DNA of 64,000 bases from NCBI GenBank assembly GCA_017999435.1, contig JAGNLV010000001.1, forward strand, positions 491,450-555,449, written 5' to 3'. The DNA comes from Candidatus Zixiibacteriota bacterium (GTDB taxonomy: Bacteria; Zixibacteria; MSB-5A5; GN15; FEB-12). Below the pieces are notes generated by a model. It did not search any database. It had not been told where the DNA came from and worked only from the letters and a program-made list of their open reading frames with translations. Shown in pieces: positions 47,119 through 56,429 of the stretch. Position 1 is the first letter of the stretch. Each line of letters opens with the position of its first letter. The position numbers were made by a program, and so were the translations under genes.

Positions 47119-48237
47119 CTAGAGTTTGGCCGCCACCGCCTCCGCCACCTCGAGCGTGCTGTTGCTCCCGCCCATGTCGTACGTCCGCACTTTCCCCTCC
47201 TTGACCACCGCCGCGATCGCCCGCTCCAGCTTGTCGGCCGTCGCCGTCTCGCCCAGCCAGTCGAGCATCAGCTTCACCGACAGGAGCATCGCCATCGGGT
47301 TCACCTTGTACTGCCCCGCATACTTCGGCGCCGACCCGTGCGTCGGCTCGAACACCGCGAAATCATCGCCGATATTTCCGCTGGCCGCGAACCCCAGCCC
47401 GCCGACCAATTGCGCGCACAGGTCGCTGACAATGTCGCCGAACAGGTTCGTGGTGACGATCACCCCGTAGTCGAGCGGGTTCTTGATCAGCCACATGCAC
47501 ATGGCGTCGATATTCGTTTCCCACAGCTCGATCCCCGGGTACCCCTTGGCCACCTCGCGCGCCGTCCGTACCATCAGCCCTGAGGTCTCCCGGATTACGT
47601 TCGGCTTCTCGACCACCGTCACCGACTTCCGCCCGCACTTCTTGGCGTACTCGAAAGCGTCGGTCACGATGTTCCGGCACCCCTCGCGGGTGTTGATCCG
47701 CAGCGACACGGCGATATCCTTGCCGGCGTGCCGGTCGAACTTCGCCATGCTCTTGTTGTGCTTCTTGATCGCCGCCCGCACCTCGTCCGGCAGCGGGTGG
47801 AATTCCACGCCGGCGTACAGGTCTTCCGTGTTCTCCCGGAACACGATGAGATCGATCCCCTCCTTGTAGTTGAGCGGGTTGCCGGCGTACCCCTTGCACG
47901 GTCGCAGATTGGTCCGCAGGTTGAACTCCTGGCGCAGACGCACGATCGGCGACGAGTACACGTGCCCCTTCCCCCTCAACGATGGACTCAGTTCCTGCTC
48001 CGCCTCATCGCGCGGCTTGGAGGTGATCGCCCCGAACAGCGCGCACTGACACTCCTTCAACACTTTGATCGTCCGGTCCGGAAGCGGGTTGGCCTCCGTC
48101 CGCCAGAATTCCCACCCGATGTCGGCGTGCGGGTATTCCGCATCGAGCTTCATCCGGTCCAAGACGATCCGCGCCGCCTCCATCACGTCATTGCCGACGC
48201 CGTCTCCCGGCATCCAGGCGATCTTGTACTTAGCCAT
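47119..48237 (-). CDS. Isocitrate/isopropylmalate dehydrogenase family
   Basis: 372 residues, AGGAGAGT before the ATG. Family marks: MPGDGVGNDV, SSPIVRLRQEFNLRTNLRPC (about 95-114, the Ser-x5-Arg substrate site of decarboxylating dehydrogenases), RENTEDLYAGVE, and the cofactor loop HGSAPKYAGQYKVNP. The Lys-Tyr in APKYAGQ matches the NADP-selective pair of E. coli isocitrate dehydrogenase, and the Ser in the substrate loop also favours isocitrate over isopropylmalate. The length is that of the short NAD-type/IPMDH subfamily, so the exact substrate stays open. No leu genes adjacent. Confidence 0.88.
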   Translation of the reverse strand: MAKYKIAWMPGDGVGNDVMEAARIVLDRMKLDAEYPHADIGWEFWRTEANPLPDRTIKVLKECQCALFGAITSKPRDEAEQELSPSLRGKGHVYSSPIVRLRQEFNLRTNLRPCKGYAGNPLNYKEGIDLIVFRENTEDLYAGVEFHPLPDEVRAAIKKHNKSMAKFDRHAGKDIAVSLRINTREGCRNIVTDAFEYAKKCGRKSVTVVEKPNVIRETSGLMVRTAREVAKGYPGIELWETNIDAMCMWLIKNPLDYGVIVTTNLFGDIVSDLCAQLVGGLGFAASGNIGDDFAVFEPTHGSAPKYAGQYKVNPMAMLLSVKLMLDWLGETATADKLERAIAAVVKEGKVRTYDMGGSNSTLEVAEAVAAKL

Positions 48238-48261
48238 ACTCTCCTGTCCCTGATCCTTTCT

Positions 48262-49158
48262 CTACAACGTAAGCCTCAGATTGAACATATGCGTCGTGCC
48301 GAGATCATTCCGATATGGTACGAATGCGTAGTCGATCGTGACGTTGCGCTGCACGAACGAGGCCCCCGCCGTGAAACCCTTGCTGTCGTAGCCCGCCATG
48401 TACCCCGTCCGGAACTGCAGCAGCTCGTGCGCCCGCACCTCGACTCCGAAATGCCCGTGGGCGGCGTCGTCGAGGTACACGAAATCGGCCGCCCCCGCCA
48501 CGCGGTCGTAGACGTAGGCGCCGCCCACCCGCCAGGTCGTCGGGAGGCTGATCGGACGCGAGGCGTCCTCTCCGGCGACCTGCAGCGTGAGGTCGGAACC
48601 CAGCCCGGTCACCGCCGCCCCGAACGTGAGATCCGGGCGCACCCTCACCGTCGCCCCCAGATCGGCCGCGAACGCCCACCCGTTGGCCTGGTCGATCTTC
48701 TCCATGAACCATCCGAACGACGCCCCGACCGTCACCCGCTCGGTCGCCTCGTACGCCGCGCCCGCTTTCAGCGACATGTCCTGCGCGTCGAACCGCCCCT
48801 CCGGCTCGGTCGTCGGCGCCGTCCGCCGCTCGAGATCGTCCACCGAGGCGTAGCGGACCGCGGCGTGCACCGACAACTTCGGCCGCACCAGGGCTGTCAG
48901 GAAACCGCTCTCCAGCCGGATCCTCTCCCAGTACGACACGTGGCCGAGCGACACCGCGAGCGCCTCCGCGACATGCCCGGCCGCGGGATTGTACGGGACG
49001 GCATCGGCCGACCCGAGCATGGCCGCGAACGCCCCCCCCATCCCGGCCGGCCGCGCCCCCGGTTCCACCTTCATCAGCGCCAACCCGTCCTGCGCCCCCG
49101 CCCCCGGGCCGCCCAGCGCCAGGGCCGCCGCCGCCAGCATCGCCAGTCTTTTTATCAT
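48262..49158 (-). CDS. PorV/PorQ-family outer-membrane protein
   Basis: 298 residues, signal peptide 1-22. N-terminal signature LMKVEPGARPAGMGGAFAAM, then YNPAAG; the remainder is alternating beta strands with a C-terminal MFNLRLTL. Predicted barrel of the PorV type, which carry T9SS cargo to the surface. Start 3 nt after the stop of the upstream PorV-like gene, with no Shine-Dalgarno, so translational coupling is likely. Confidence 0.87.
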   Translation of the reverse strand: MIKRLAMLAAAALALGGPGAGAQDGLALMKVEPGARPAGMGGAFAAMLGSADAVPYNPAAGHVAEALAVSLGHVSYWERIRLESGFLTALVRPKLSVHAAVRYASVDDLERRTAPTTEPEGRFDAQDMSLKAGAAYEATERVTVGASFGWFMEKIDQANGWAFAADLGATVRVRPDLTFGAAVTGLGSDLTLQVAGEDASRPISLPTTWRVGGAYVYDRVAGAADFVYLDDAAHGHFGVEVRAHELLQFRTGYMAGYDSKGFTAGASFVQRNVTIDYAFVPYRNDLGTTHMFNLRLTL

Positions 49159-49161
49159 GCG

Positions 49162-50151
49162 CTAGAACATCACGTCGAACGAAAAAATGTGTTCCGATCC
49201 CTCGTCCACCCGGTCGGTGGCGAAGGCGTAATCAATCATTAACAACTGGTTCTTGAACTTGAATATATACCCCGTCCCGGCGGTGAACCGCCCGGCCGAC
49301 AGCCCGCTCCGAATGCTGAACTCCGGCGTCACGAGGAACTCCGCCCCGCCGTAAAACCGCGGGTCCTGCTCGACATTCTTGTACAGATCGGCGGCCGCCA
49401 GCAGACGCCGCTCGAAGAACCGCGCCGAGACCCCCAGCGCCGCCTCGACCGGAATCGCATCCTCCTGCTCGACCCCCGGCGCGTCCGACCCGGTTTCCGC
49501 GTAGTAATCCCCCGAGTTCCAGCGGTACTTCGCCGCGAGATTCTTGATCACCACTCCGACCCGGATATCCTGGACCGCCATCTGCGCCCGGCGCTCCCGG
49601 TCGAACATGTTCGTGACATTGAACATCGCCCCGGCGTCGATCCCCACCGAAAACGCCTTCATCTCCGCGAACGTCGAGTGCAGGTACGAGGCCCGGACCC
49701 CCAGCGCAAAATACTCTTCGAACGCCTTGGCGAAGAGCGCTGAAAACGCATGGCTGTTCAGGCTCAGCTCCCCGCCCGTCGGCTTTCCCTCCGAGGTGCG
49801 CGTCTCGACGCTCCCCGACCCGAAATAGAGCCAGGTGAACCCGACCGCCGACCGCTCCCGCGTCGGCATGAGAAAGGTCGCGTACCCGAGCTTGCGGTCG
49901 AGGTCCATCGCCCGGTAGGAGGTCGCGAACAGCTTCTTCGGGGCGCCGGCCATACCCGCCGGGTTGTACAGGGGGCTGGCGCCGCCCTCGGCCACGGCCA
50001 CGAACGCTCCGCCCATGCCCGCCGGCCGCGCCCCGATCGGAATCTGGAAATGCGCCCCGGCGTAGCCGCCGTCGCCGTCCGCCGCAATGGCCCCGCCCGC
50101 GGCCGCCGCCAGGGCCAGCGCCGCGATTACTCTCGTGAACCCGTTCCTCAT
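49162..50151 (-). CDS. PorV/PorQ-family outer-membrane protein
   Basis: 329 residues from ATG 50151, whose ATGA overlaps the stop of the upstream gene; this overlap decides the start over the longer frame. Signal peptide 1-23. Signature FQIPIGARPAGMGGAFVAVA, then LYNPAGM. Barrel strands run to the terminal FSFDVMF, ending in Phe. Paralogous to the downstream protein (both share GARPAGMGGAF and a closing IDYAF). Pairing with a FlgD-tailed propeller protein suggests a cargo-shuttle unit. Confidence 0.88.
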   Translation of the reverse strand: MRNGFTRVIAALALAAAAGGAIAADGDGGYAGAHFQIPIGARPAGMGGAFVAVAEGGASPLYNPAGMAGAPKKLFATSYRAMDLDRKLGYATFLMPTRERSAVGFTWLYFGSGSVETRTSEGKPTGGELSLNSHAFSALFAKAFEEYFALGVRASYLHSTFAEMKAFSVGIDAGAMFNVTNMFDRERRAQMAVQDIRVGVVIKNLAAKYRWNSGDYYAETGSDAPGVEQEDAIPVEAALGVSARFFERRLLAAADLYKNVEQDPRFYGGAEFLVTPEFSIRSGLSAGRFTAGTGYIFKFKNQLLMIDYAFATDRVDEGSEHIFSFDVMF

Positions 50152-52871
50152 GGTATCACCGCCAGTTTGCCCCACCGGACCTCGCCCGTGGAATACTCAA
50201 CCTTGAAATAGTACACCCCCACCGCCACCTCGTCCCCCTTCCCGTTCCTCCCGTCCCAGGTCGGGACCCCGGAATTGCGCCCCTGGTACACGCCCGGGGC
50301 GAACTCCCGGCCGTCGATCACCCGCCGCACGAGATTCATCGCCGCATCATAAATCTCCAGCGTCACCCGCGCCGGCTCCTCCACACTGAACCGGAACTGG
50401 GCGACCTGCCCGCCCGATTGCCGGATCGGCACCGGGAACGCGTACACCTCGTCCGCCGCCGTCGACGAGTCGACATAGAACACCGCTCCCTCGGCGACCA
50501 GACCATCCAAACGCACCTTGACCGTGGCCTGCCCCGTCCCCACCCACAGGAAACTGTCGATCGCCTCCACCGCGTAGACCGGCTCCCCCGGATCCACCAG
50601 GTACACGCCATCGTCGTTCTTCAGGGGGATCGTGTCCCACACCGTCAGGTCCGACTCGCGCGCCATCAGCAGCCCGGCCGTATCGGCGGCCGCGAACACG
50701 AGGGTGTCGACGAACGCAAAATTCCACACGAAATACCGGCTCGCGTAGACCGGCCGCCACTGGAACGCGTACACCCCCGGCGTCCCGCTCTCCACCCATT
50801 CTCCGACCGATATCCCCTGCGTTTCCAGATCGCCCGTCGCCGGCTGGCAGGCCGCCCACACCCGCACGTAGGGGTGGCCCGCGCGCTCCTGCAGTGCCAG
50901 CGTCGGAATGAACCCGCCCATGAGATTCCACGACTCGAAAGCGCCGCTCACTCCCGAATTCTGCGGTTCGTGGTTGAGTGCGAAATCCGGTGCCAGCGAA
51001 TCGACATTCGGCCGCACGATCAGCCACCGCTTCGCATCGCCGTACGGCAGCGTCGCCCGCAGCCCCTCCGTGATCGCAAACCCGTAGCTCGCCCCCGCCA
51101 GCGCCGTGTCCCCCGCCACAGCCAGCACCGTCACCGTATCTTCATCAAACTCATCGACCGTCGTGCTGTCCCGCACGTGGTAGACGTTCGTGAACGCCAG
51201 ATCTCCGGTCGCCACCCGCACGCCCGCCGTCCCGGCCGCGATCACTGTGTCCCGCACGAACGCCAGATCATGCGTCAACGCCCCCGCGAGGTACGGCCGC
51301 GGCTGGTACTCGTACCCCGGTTCGAACATGAAGAGAGTGTCTCCCGGGCTGAGTGGATCCTCCATCCGAATCCCTCGGAAAATCGCCGGCGAGCCGCTGT
51401 CCGTCACCGGGCGGTTGATCGTCCAGACCGCCACCGAATCGACACCCCCCAGACCGTCCGTGAACTCCTGCGTCTTCACCTCGACCACCCGCGTCCCGCT
51501 GCCCACGCCGGCACCGCCGACGCTCCGGTTCGGGCGCTCGGCGAAGCGATAGAACTCCGTCGCCGCAGCCGCAAATTCCCCCGCCCCATCCAGGAAGAGC
51601 ACGGCCATCCCCGAATCCGTCCCCACCCGCAGCGTGTCGCCGTGGGCGTCAAGCCCCCACACCGTGTTCCACCCGTTCGCCTCCGAGGGACGCGTCGAAT
51701 CCACCCACAGCGGCGTCCAGGTCGCCCCCGTGTCCCGCGACACGAACAACCCCGCCCGTTCCGCCGCAACATACAGCCGGTCCCCCATCCGCGCCAGGTC
51801 GTGAATTACGTGGTACTCGGCCGAATAGGGGACGAATGATTCCACCGCGACAAACGTCTCGCCACCATCGTCGGAATACGCCAGCCCGGTCGAAGCCCCG
51901 TCCCGGCTCTCCCGCGTTCCCACGAACAGCCGCCCCGCGAAATGATCGAGCATTGTCACGTATGGCCCCGGCAGCCCGTCGCCCGTGTCCATCGACCGGT
52001 ACGGCTGCCCCTGGATCGAGCCCCGCGTCAGCCCCCGGTCCCCGCCGACAAAGACATAGGTGCTCTCCCCCGGCACGCACTCCGGGCACAGCACCATCGC
52101 CGTCGTCGCATTCGAGTTCGGCTTGTCGGCGGCCGGAGCGTAGACGTACTGGAGCACCCCCTGCGCCGTCCCCGCCCACACGTACATCGAATCGCCGTGG
52201 GTCGTGTCCGCGGCCACCGAAAACGTGCGGGACCGGTAGGCAAGCGGCGGCGGCGATGTTGACTCATACGTCTGGTAGAAGTTGATCGAATCCGACCGGG
52301 AGAAGAAGATCCGCCGCCAGGCCTCCCCGCCGCTCCGCGACCCCACCAGCCCGCCGGCGAAATTCGCCATGAACACCCACTCGTCCCCCTGCGCCCGGCC
52401 GACCGCCAGGTCAAATATCGTTTTCGCCGGCCCAAACGCGTACGGCACCGTCGCCCCCGGCCGTTTCAGGTCGACCGTGGGAAAGGTCTCCCCGTTGTCG
52501 TTCGTGTACTGCAGCGTGTCCGAATAAGTCACCGTCCCGACCCCGGCGATCGCCTCTGTCCACGCCGTCCCCACCCACAGCCGGTCGCCCGAGGAAAACA
52601 GCGCCGACACGTCGTCCTGCCGCAGCCCGTTCCCCTTGCGGTACAAAAGCCACGTCTTGCCGCTGTCGAGGCTGAAATTCAGCCCCGCCGGCGTCCCCAG
52701 CCAGATCCCCCCGGCGTGCGCGACAATGTCGATCGCCGTGTTGCTCGCCGCTGTCGTGTCCGGATCGCCGGTGAGTTCGTATGTTTTCCGGAGCGCCCCG
52801 TGTGACGGCGTGGCCGCCGCCAGAAGCGCCGCGACCACCGTCAGCCCCGCCAGATGGTAGAGTTTGCCCAA
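50148..52871 (-). CDS. Exported BNR/propeller protein with FlgD-like C-terminal domain
   Basis: About 907 residues if translation begins at the TTG at 52871, which gives a signal peptide (LGKLYHLAGLTVVAALLAA) behind AAGGGGTG; no ATG fits. The start is uncertain. The body contains BNR/sialidase-like repeats with Asp-box features (SLDSGKTWLLY, YTNDNGETF, YSDDGGETF, SRDTGATWTPL), expected to form propellers. The last ~85 residues (EPARVTLEIYDAAMNLVRRV, then WDGRNGKGDEVAVGVYYFKV) are a FlgD-Ig/T9SS-like C-terminal module. Glycan cleavage cannot be claimed: no sialidase active-site RIP motif is seen. It heads an operon with two PorV-like genes. Confidence 0.82.
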   Translation of the reverse strand: MGKLYHLAGLTVVAALLAAATPSHGALRKTYELTGDPDTTAASNTAIDIVAHAGGIWLGTPAGLNFSLDSGKTWLLYRKGNGLRQDDVSALFSSGDRLWVGTAWTEAIAGVGTVTYSDTLQYTNDNGETFPTVDLKRPGATVPYAFGPAKTIFDLAVGRAQGDEWVFMANFAGGLVGSRSGGEAWRRIFFSRSDSINFYQTYESTSPPPLAYRSRTFSVAADTTHGDSMYVWAGTAQGVLQYVYAPAADKPNSNATTAMVLCPECVPGESTYVFVGGDRGLTRGSIQGQPYRSMDTGDGLPGPYVTMLDHFAGRLFVGTRESRDGASTGLAYSDDGGETFVAVESFVPYSAEYHVIHDLARMGDRLYVAAERAGLFVSRDTGATWTPLWVDSTRPSEANGWNTVWGLDAHGDTLRVGTDSGMAVLFLDGAGEFAAAATEFYRFAERPNRSVGGAGVGSGTRVVEVKTQEFTDGLGGVDSVAVWTINRPVTDSGSPAIFRGIRMEDPLSPGDTLFMFEPGYEYQPRPYLAGALTHDLAFVRDTVIAAGTAGVRVATGDLAFTNVYHVRDSTTVDEFDEDTVTVLAVAGDTALAGASYGFAITEGLRATLPYGDAKRWLIVRPNVDSLAPDFALNHEPQNSGVSGAFESWNLMGGFIPTLALQERAGHPYVRVWAACQPATGDLETQGISVGEWVESGTPGVYAFQWRPVYASRYFVWNFAFVDTLVFAAADTAGLLMARESDLTVWDTIPLKNDDGVYLVDPGEPVYAVEAIDSFLWVGTGQATVKVRLDGLVAEGAVFYVDSSTAADEVYAFPVPIRQSGGQVAQFRFSVEEPARVTLEIYDAAMNLVRRVIDGREFAPGVYQGRNSGVPTWDGRNGKGDEVAVGVYYFKVEYSTGEVRWGKLAVIP

Positions 52872-52888
52872 AACGCACCCCTTCAAAC

Positions 52889-52920
52889 AAAAAAGCCGCG
52901 ACCAGCCGCTGACACGGCTT
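52889..52920 (-). terminator. Terminator-like hairpin in the leader of the propeller gene
   Basis: On the minus strand AAGCCG ... CGGCTT closes a 14-16-nt loop and is followed by TTTTTTG, only about 17 nt before the proposed TTG start. It lies downstream of the promoter at 53005-53033, so it would act as an attenuator. Confidence 0.5.
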
Positions 52921-53004
52921 CTACGGCGATGATGAGACTCTGTGATTTCAGCAAGGTATACCAACCAAACAGCCTGGCCCGTTCTTCTCGCGCAGTCAGG
53001 CTCG

Positions 53005-53033
53005 AACATACACCATTGTTCGGTCAATAGCAA
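53005..53033 (-). promoter_or_regulatory. Possible promoter of the propeller-PorV operon
   Basis: TTGCTA (53033-53028), 17-nt spacer, TATGTT (53010-53005), in an AT-richer stretch. Leader about 130 nt containing the attenuator-like hairpin. Confidence 0.45.
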
Positions 53034-53098
53034 TCTTTTTCGGTCGGCGTACCTCCTGCTGTCTCCCCTTAAACCCCAATGAATCCAACGAGTTCCAG

Positions 53099-54580
53099 CT
53101 AGTCGACCGGAATCAGGCGCTTTTCCACGGCCACCGCCTGGGTGATCGAGTCGATGAAGAAATAGTGCTCCCGGTGAAACGGCACGAACAACAGCCGAAG
53201 TCCCGTAAACCCCGTACCTGCCTCCGGCAGCGCCAGCGTGCTCGACTGGCCCAGAAGCTCCCGCGCCGCCATCGCCCGCGCCAGCACCAGCGCCTCCGCC
53301 GGCCCCACACCGACCGGCGCCAGCCGCTCCGTCTCTTCCCCGAGGTCCCGCCCCCCGAACTTCCCCGCCGCCGTCGTCATCCGCCGCCCCAGCCGATAGG
53401 CGGCTTCGAAATTGTCCACCCGAAACGCCGGCACCGCCAGCACCCCCGATTGCCCCATCCCCCCCGCAAGGATCTTAAGCCTCCCCGCCAGTTCCGACGT
53501 CATCGTCACCAGCCAGAACGGCAGGAGCACATCCTCCGGCCCGGCCGGCTGGTCGGCCGCGGCCACCTCCCCTGAAAACAGCGGGTGCTCTTCCACTGTC
53601 GTCCGCACGCCGCACTGCCGGCAGACGTAGAGGTACGACTGCTCCTCCGGGAGGCCGTGCCCGCAGTTGCCGCACCGGTGCATCCCCACTACCAGCGGTC
53701 CGAACTCCAGCGGCGCCGCTTCGGAAACCGCCTCGGCCTCCGGTGCTCCCTCGAGCGGCGGCGCTGTCTCCCCCGCCGGCTGTCCCGTCACGCCGTCCAC
53801 GATCCACCGCCGATACCCCGCACCGCCGGTCTCCTCCACGATCCAGTACGGGAAATACACGATCGTCCCCCGCGGCCGGAACATCTCCGTCCGGTTCTGC
53901 CCGAACTCTGCGGTCTCGATCCGGCCGACGTTGGCGACCGTCCGCAGCGCCGTCTGCCGCGCCCGCGCCCAGCTCACCGTCGCCGGCAGCGCCCGGTACC
54001 CCTCCTGGATCTCCTCCTCCGCAAACGGCGCCCCCTTGACGTAGGTCGCCCGTAACCCCGCCGAGTACGGCACCCCCGCGATCGGCGCACCCGCCGGAAA
54101 CGTGATCTGGTAGGGGGAGAGCGATACCTCCGTCCGCCGAACCGTCCGGTCGGACTCGTACGAGGAGGGCTGTCCGTCCTCCGGCACCTCCTCGACCACC
54201 CGGACCCGGTTGCGCGTCTTGAGCAGGATGGCGTCGATCTTCCAGTAGGGATAGTAGATCTTCTTGAAGCGCAGCCCTCCGCCGGTGAGCGGCTCGCCCC
54301 GCGCCTTGAGGTGCCGGTCGAGGCCGAACCGCACCTCGTACTCCTGCACCCGGCCCGCGACTACGAACGCCGCCGGCCGATCGTTCGAGCCGTCTCCGGC
54401 GCCCGCCGTCCCCGCCCGCGCGCCTCCCCCCGGCCGCTCGACCTTCAGGAGCGATGCGCAGTAAGGGCACCGGAGCACCCAGAAATCCTCGCCCAGCTCG
54501 AGTTCTCCGCCGCACCCGGGACACCCGACCGCGATAAAGAACCCCTGGGTGTGCCCCGCTGTTTTGGCTGTCGCACTCAT
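53099..54580 (-). CDS. Multi-zinc-ribbon protein paired with SPFH gene
   Basis: 493 residues, no signal peptide. N-terminal zinc ribbon with CPGC (20-23) and CPYC (about 38-41), a second pair CGNC and CRQC near residues 310-330. Between and after them are beta-rich segments (FKKIYYPYWKIDAILL, GTIVYFPYWIVEE) with repeated Y/F-PYW motifs. No catalytic motif recognised. The gene follows the SPFH zinc-ribbon gene by 83 nt. In Bacillus, ydjG (zinc-ribbon) and ydjI (SPFH) form a membrane-stress unit with a PspA homologue; a similar partnership here is inference. Confidence 0.72.
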   Translation of the reverse strand: MSATAKTAGHTQGFFIAVGCPGCGGELELGEDFWVLRCPYCASLLKVERPGGGARAGTAGAGDGSNDRPAAFVVAGRVQEYEVRFGLDRHLKARGEPLTGGGLRFKKIYYPYWKIDAILLKTRNRVRVVEEVPEDGQPSSYESDRTVRRTEVSLSPYQITFPAGAPIAGVPYSAGLRATYVKGAPFAEEEIQEGYRALPATVSWARARQTALRTVANVGRIETAEFGQNRTEMFRPRGTIVYFPYWIVEETGGAGYRRWIVDGVTGQPAGETAPPLEGAPEAEAVSEAAPLEFGPLVVGMHRCGNCGHGLPEEQSYLYVCRQCGVRTTVEEHPLFSGEVAAADQPAGPEDVLLPFWLVTMTSELAGRLKILAGGMGQSGVLAVPAFRVDNFEAAYRLGRRMTTAAGKFGGRDLGEETERLAPVGVGPAEALVLARAMAARELLGQSSTLALPEAGTGFTGLRLLFVPFHREHYFFIDSITQAVAVEKRLIPVD

Positions 54581-54663
54581 CTTTCCGGTCCTGTCGGTTG
54601 CCGGTCCACCGGCGGCGGATCAGGCGTCCGCAGACGCCCGACCCCGCGCCGCCGGGCCGCCCG

Positions 54664-55782
54664 CTAGTCTTCCTTCACCGGCTTTCCGCAGTCGCCGCAG
54701 AACTTCGACCCCGGGATCAGCTTCGCACTGCAGTGCGGGCAGATCGCCGGCGCATCGAGCTTCTTGCCGCAGGCGAAACAGAACCTCGCCTCGGTCGGAA
54801 GCTGCACGCCGCATTCGGGGCAGCTGTTCTGCGCGACCATCTGGTGCCCGCAGCGGTAGCAGTACCGTGACTGCTCCGGCGTGTCGGTGTGGCATTTCGG
54901 ACAGGTCACGGTGGCCACCGGCTCGCGCCGCAGTTCCGTCTGCTCCGGCGCAAACACCTTCTGTATCATCCCCGGCATCATGACCCCCACCCCGGCCGCC
55001 ATCCCCATCCCGGCCCCGGCCGCTCCCGCCGCCCCGGTCGAGCCCAGCCCCCGCGCCATCTCAAATTTCAGGAACCGGTCGAGATTCCCCACCGCCTCCA
55101 TCCCCGACCGCTGGTCGATCATCTTCGACACCTCGTCCGGCGGCGTGATCGAGGCGATGAAAAAATCAACCAGCCGAAGCCCGTACTTCTCGAACTCGAC
55201 CTTCACGATCTGCTTGAACTCCTCCGCCAGCTCCGTATACACCGCCGGGAGATCCAGCACGCTGGCGAGCTTCTCCCCGAGCAGGTCGTTCATGCGCGCG
55301 ATGATGACGTCGCGGAGGTAGTCCTGGATATCGCCCGTCCCGTAGAGCGCCTGCCGCCCGACGATCGAATTGAGGAACAGCGAGGGGTTCTCGATCTGCA
55401 TTGTGAAGGCCCCGTGCCCGCGGAGCCGGATCAGCCCCAGCTCCTTGTCCCGGAACGTCACCGGGTGTTTCGTCCCCCATTTCAGGTTGGTGAACACTTT
55501 CAGGTTGACGAAATACACTTCGGCCCGGAAGGGGGAGTTGAACCCGAAGGGAAACGCCGCCAGCCGCGTGAGGATCGGGATGTTAAGCGTGGTCAGCGTG
55601 TGCCGGCCGGTGGCGAACTGGTCGGCTGCGTGCCCGTCCTTGAAGAAAATCGCCATCTGGCTGTCGCGCACGATTAGCTGCGCCCCGAGCTTGAAATCGG
55701 CCGATCCCTCGTTGGGGATTCGATGGATCATCTCGTCCCCCGAGACATCCATCCACTCGATCACCTCAAGTAGTAACGCCAT
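54664..55782 (-). CDS. SPFH/band-7 protein with C-terminal zinc ribbons (YdjI-like)
   Basis: 372 residues from ATG 55782, with GGAG five nt upstream; a GTG at 55788 is possible. SPFH domain about 20-230 ([40 protein letters not shown]), a Gly/Ala/Met-rich hinge (about 250-285), then CXXC pairs of two to three double zinc ribbons (CPKC, CYRC, CPEC, CFAC, CPHC, CGDC). This is the YdjI/'virion core protein' SPFH class, which assembles on membranes and in Bacillus recruits PspA. Soluble N-terminus without a membrane helix. Confidence 0.88.
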   Translation of the reverse strand: MALLLEVIEWMDVSGDEMIHRIPNEGSADFKLGAQLIVRDSQMAIFFKDGHAADQFATGRHTLTTLNIPILTRLAAFPFGFNSPFRAEVYFVNLKVFTNLKWGTKHPVTFRDKELGLIRLRGHGAFTMQIENPSLFLNSIVGRQALYGTGDIQDYLRDVIIARMNDLLGEKLASVLDLPAVYTELAEEFKQIVKVEFEKYGLRLVDFFIASITPPDEVSKMIDQRSGMEAVGNLDRFLKFEMARGLGSTGAAGAAGAGMGMAAGVGVMMPGMIQKVFAPEQTELRREPVATVTCPKCHTDTPEQSRYCYRCGHQMVAQNSCPECGVQLPTEARFCFACGKKLDAPAICPHCSAKLIPGSKFCGDCGKPVKED

Positions 55783-56429
55783 TGGCACTCCAGTCTCTTC
55801 GCTATTGGCCCTTGTTTTCCTTTGCTCTCATCTCCGATCTTTCGACTAACTGACCCTCCCCCCGCCGGACCCTCGTCCTTCCCCGCCCCGTCTATTCGTT
55901 CCTCCCCGTCCTGTCGATGCCGCTCCCCCTTGTCATTCCCGCCCCCAGCTACCGTCAGACCCTCGTCCACCCCGCCCCCGATGATCACCCCCCCTTGTCT
56001 TTCCCGCTCCCCCTTGTCATTTCCGCTCCCCCTTGTCATTCCCGCGAAGGCGGGAATCCAGCCTCCTCCCCTATCTTCGTCCTAGATCGACTATCGCCCC
56101 GCGAAGCTTGACCGTCCGGTTCGGCGCCCCGCCGCCCGGAGAGGTGGGTGGTGCCTGTGTGCCAACGAGGGTTGTCGGGCCCCGGCGGTGATTCATCAGC
56201 GTAAGCCGCCATCGCGATGTGCTTTAATCGCAGATAGCGACGCTCTCACAGCTTGGCGGACGGAATCTCCGCTGGCTGAACCAGCGAATTGCCTAAATTA
56301 CCCGTGGGTTCTTGGGCAGGCTCAGAGACACGAGACGCTGCATTGGGGAGGGGTAAAGAGGTCTCCACTGTCAGGTGGCGACGGAGTTCGCAAACGGTCA
56401 CAACGAAGTGCATAGGAGGGAAGTTCTTC
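55783..56429. other. Gene-poor region with C-rich repeats
   Basis: About 650 bases between divergent genes. 55870-56060 is C/T-rich with short repeats (listed separately). 56060-56429 shows nothing recognisable apart from the Shine-Dalgarno TAGGAGGGAAG of the next gene. Confidence 0.6.
55920..56057. repeat. 18-19-bp degenerate repeats ending in an inverted repeat
   Basis: Four copies of (T)CCCCCTTGTC(A/T)TT(C/T)CCGC at about 55921, 55988, 56007 and 56025, the last three adjacent. The last copy merges with the palindrome ATTCCCGC-GAAG-GCGGGAAT at 56038-56057, a widespread short intergenic inverted repeat type. Confidence 0.65.

Noticed and set aside
50148..52871. Active sialidase
   Set aside because: Asp-box-like repeats are present but no RIP motif or catalytic Tyr/Glu/Asp pattern was seen; these repeats are common in non-enzymatic propellers.
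52872..53033. TPP, cobalamin or c-di-GMP riboswitch in the leader
   Set aside because: None of the conserved boxes of these classes could be found; only a terminator-like hairpin is supported.
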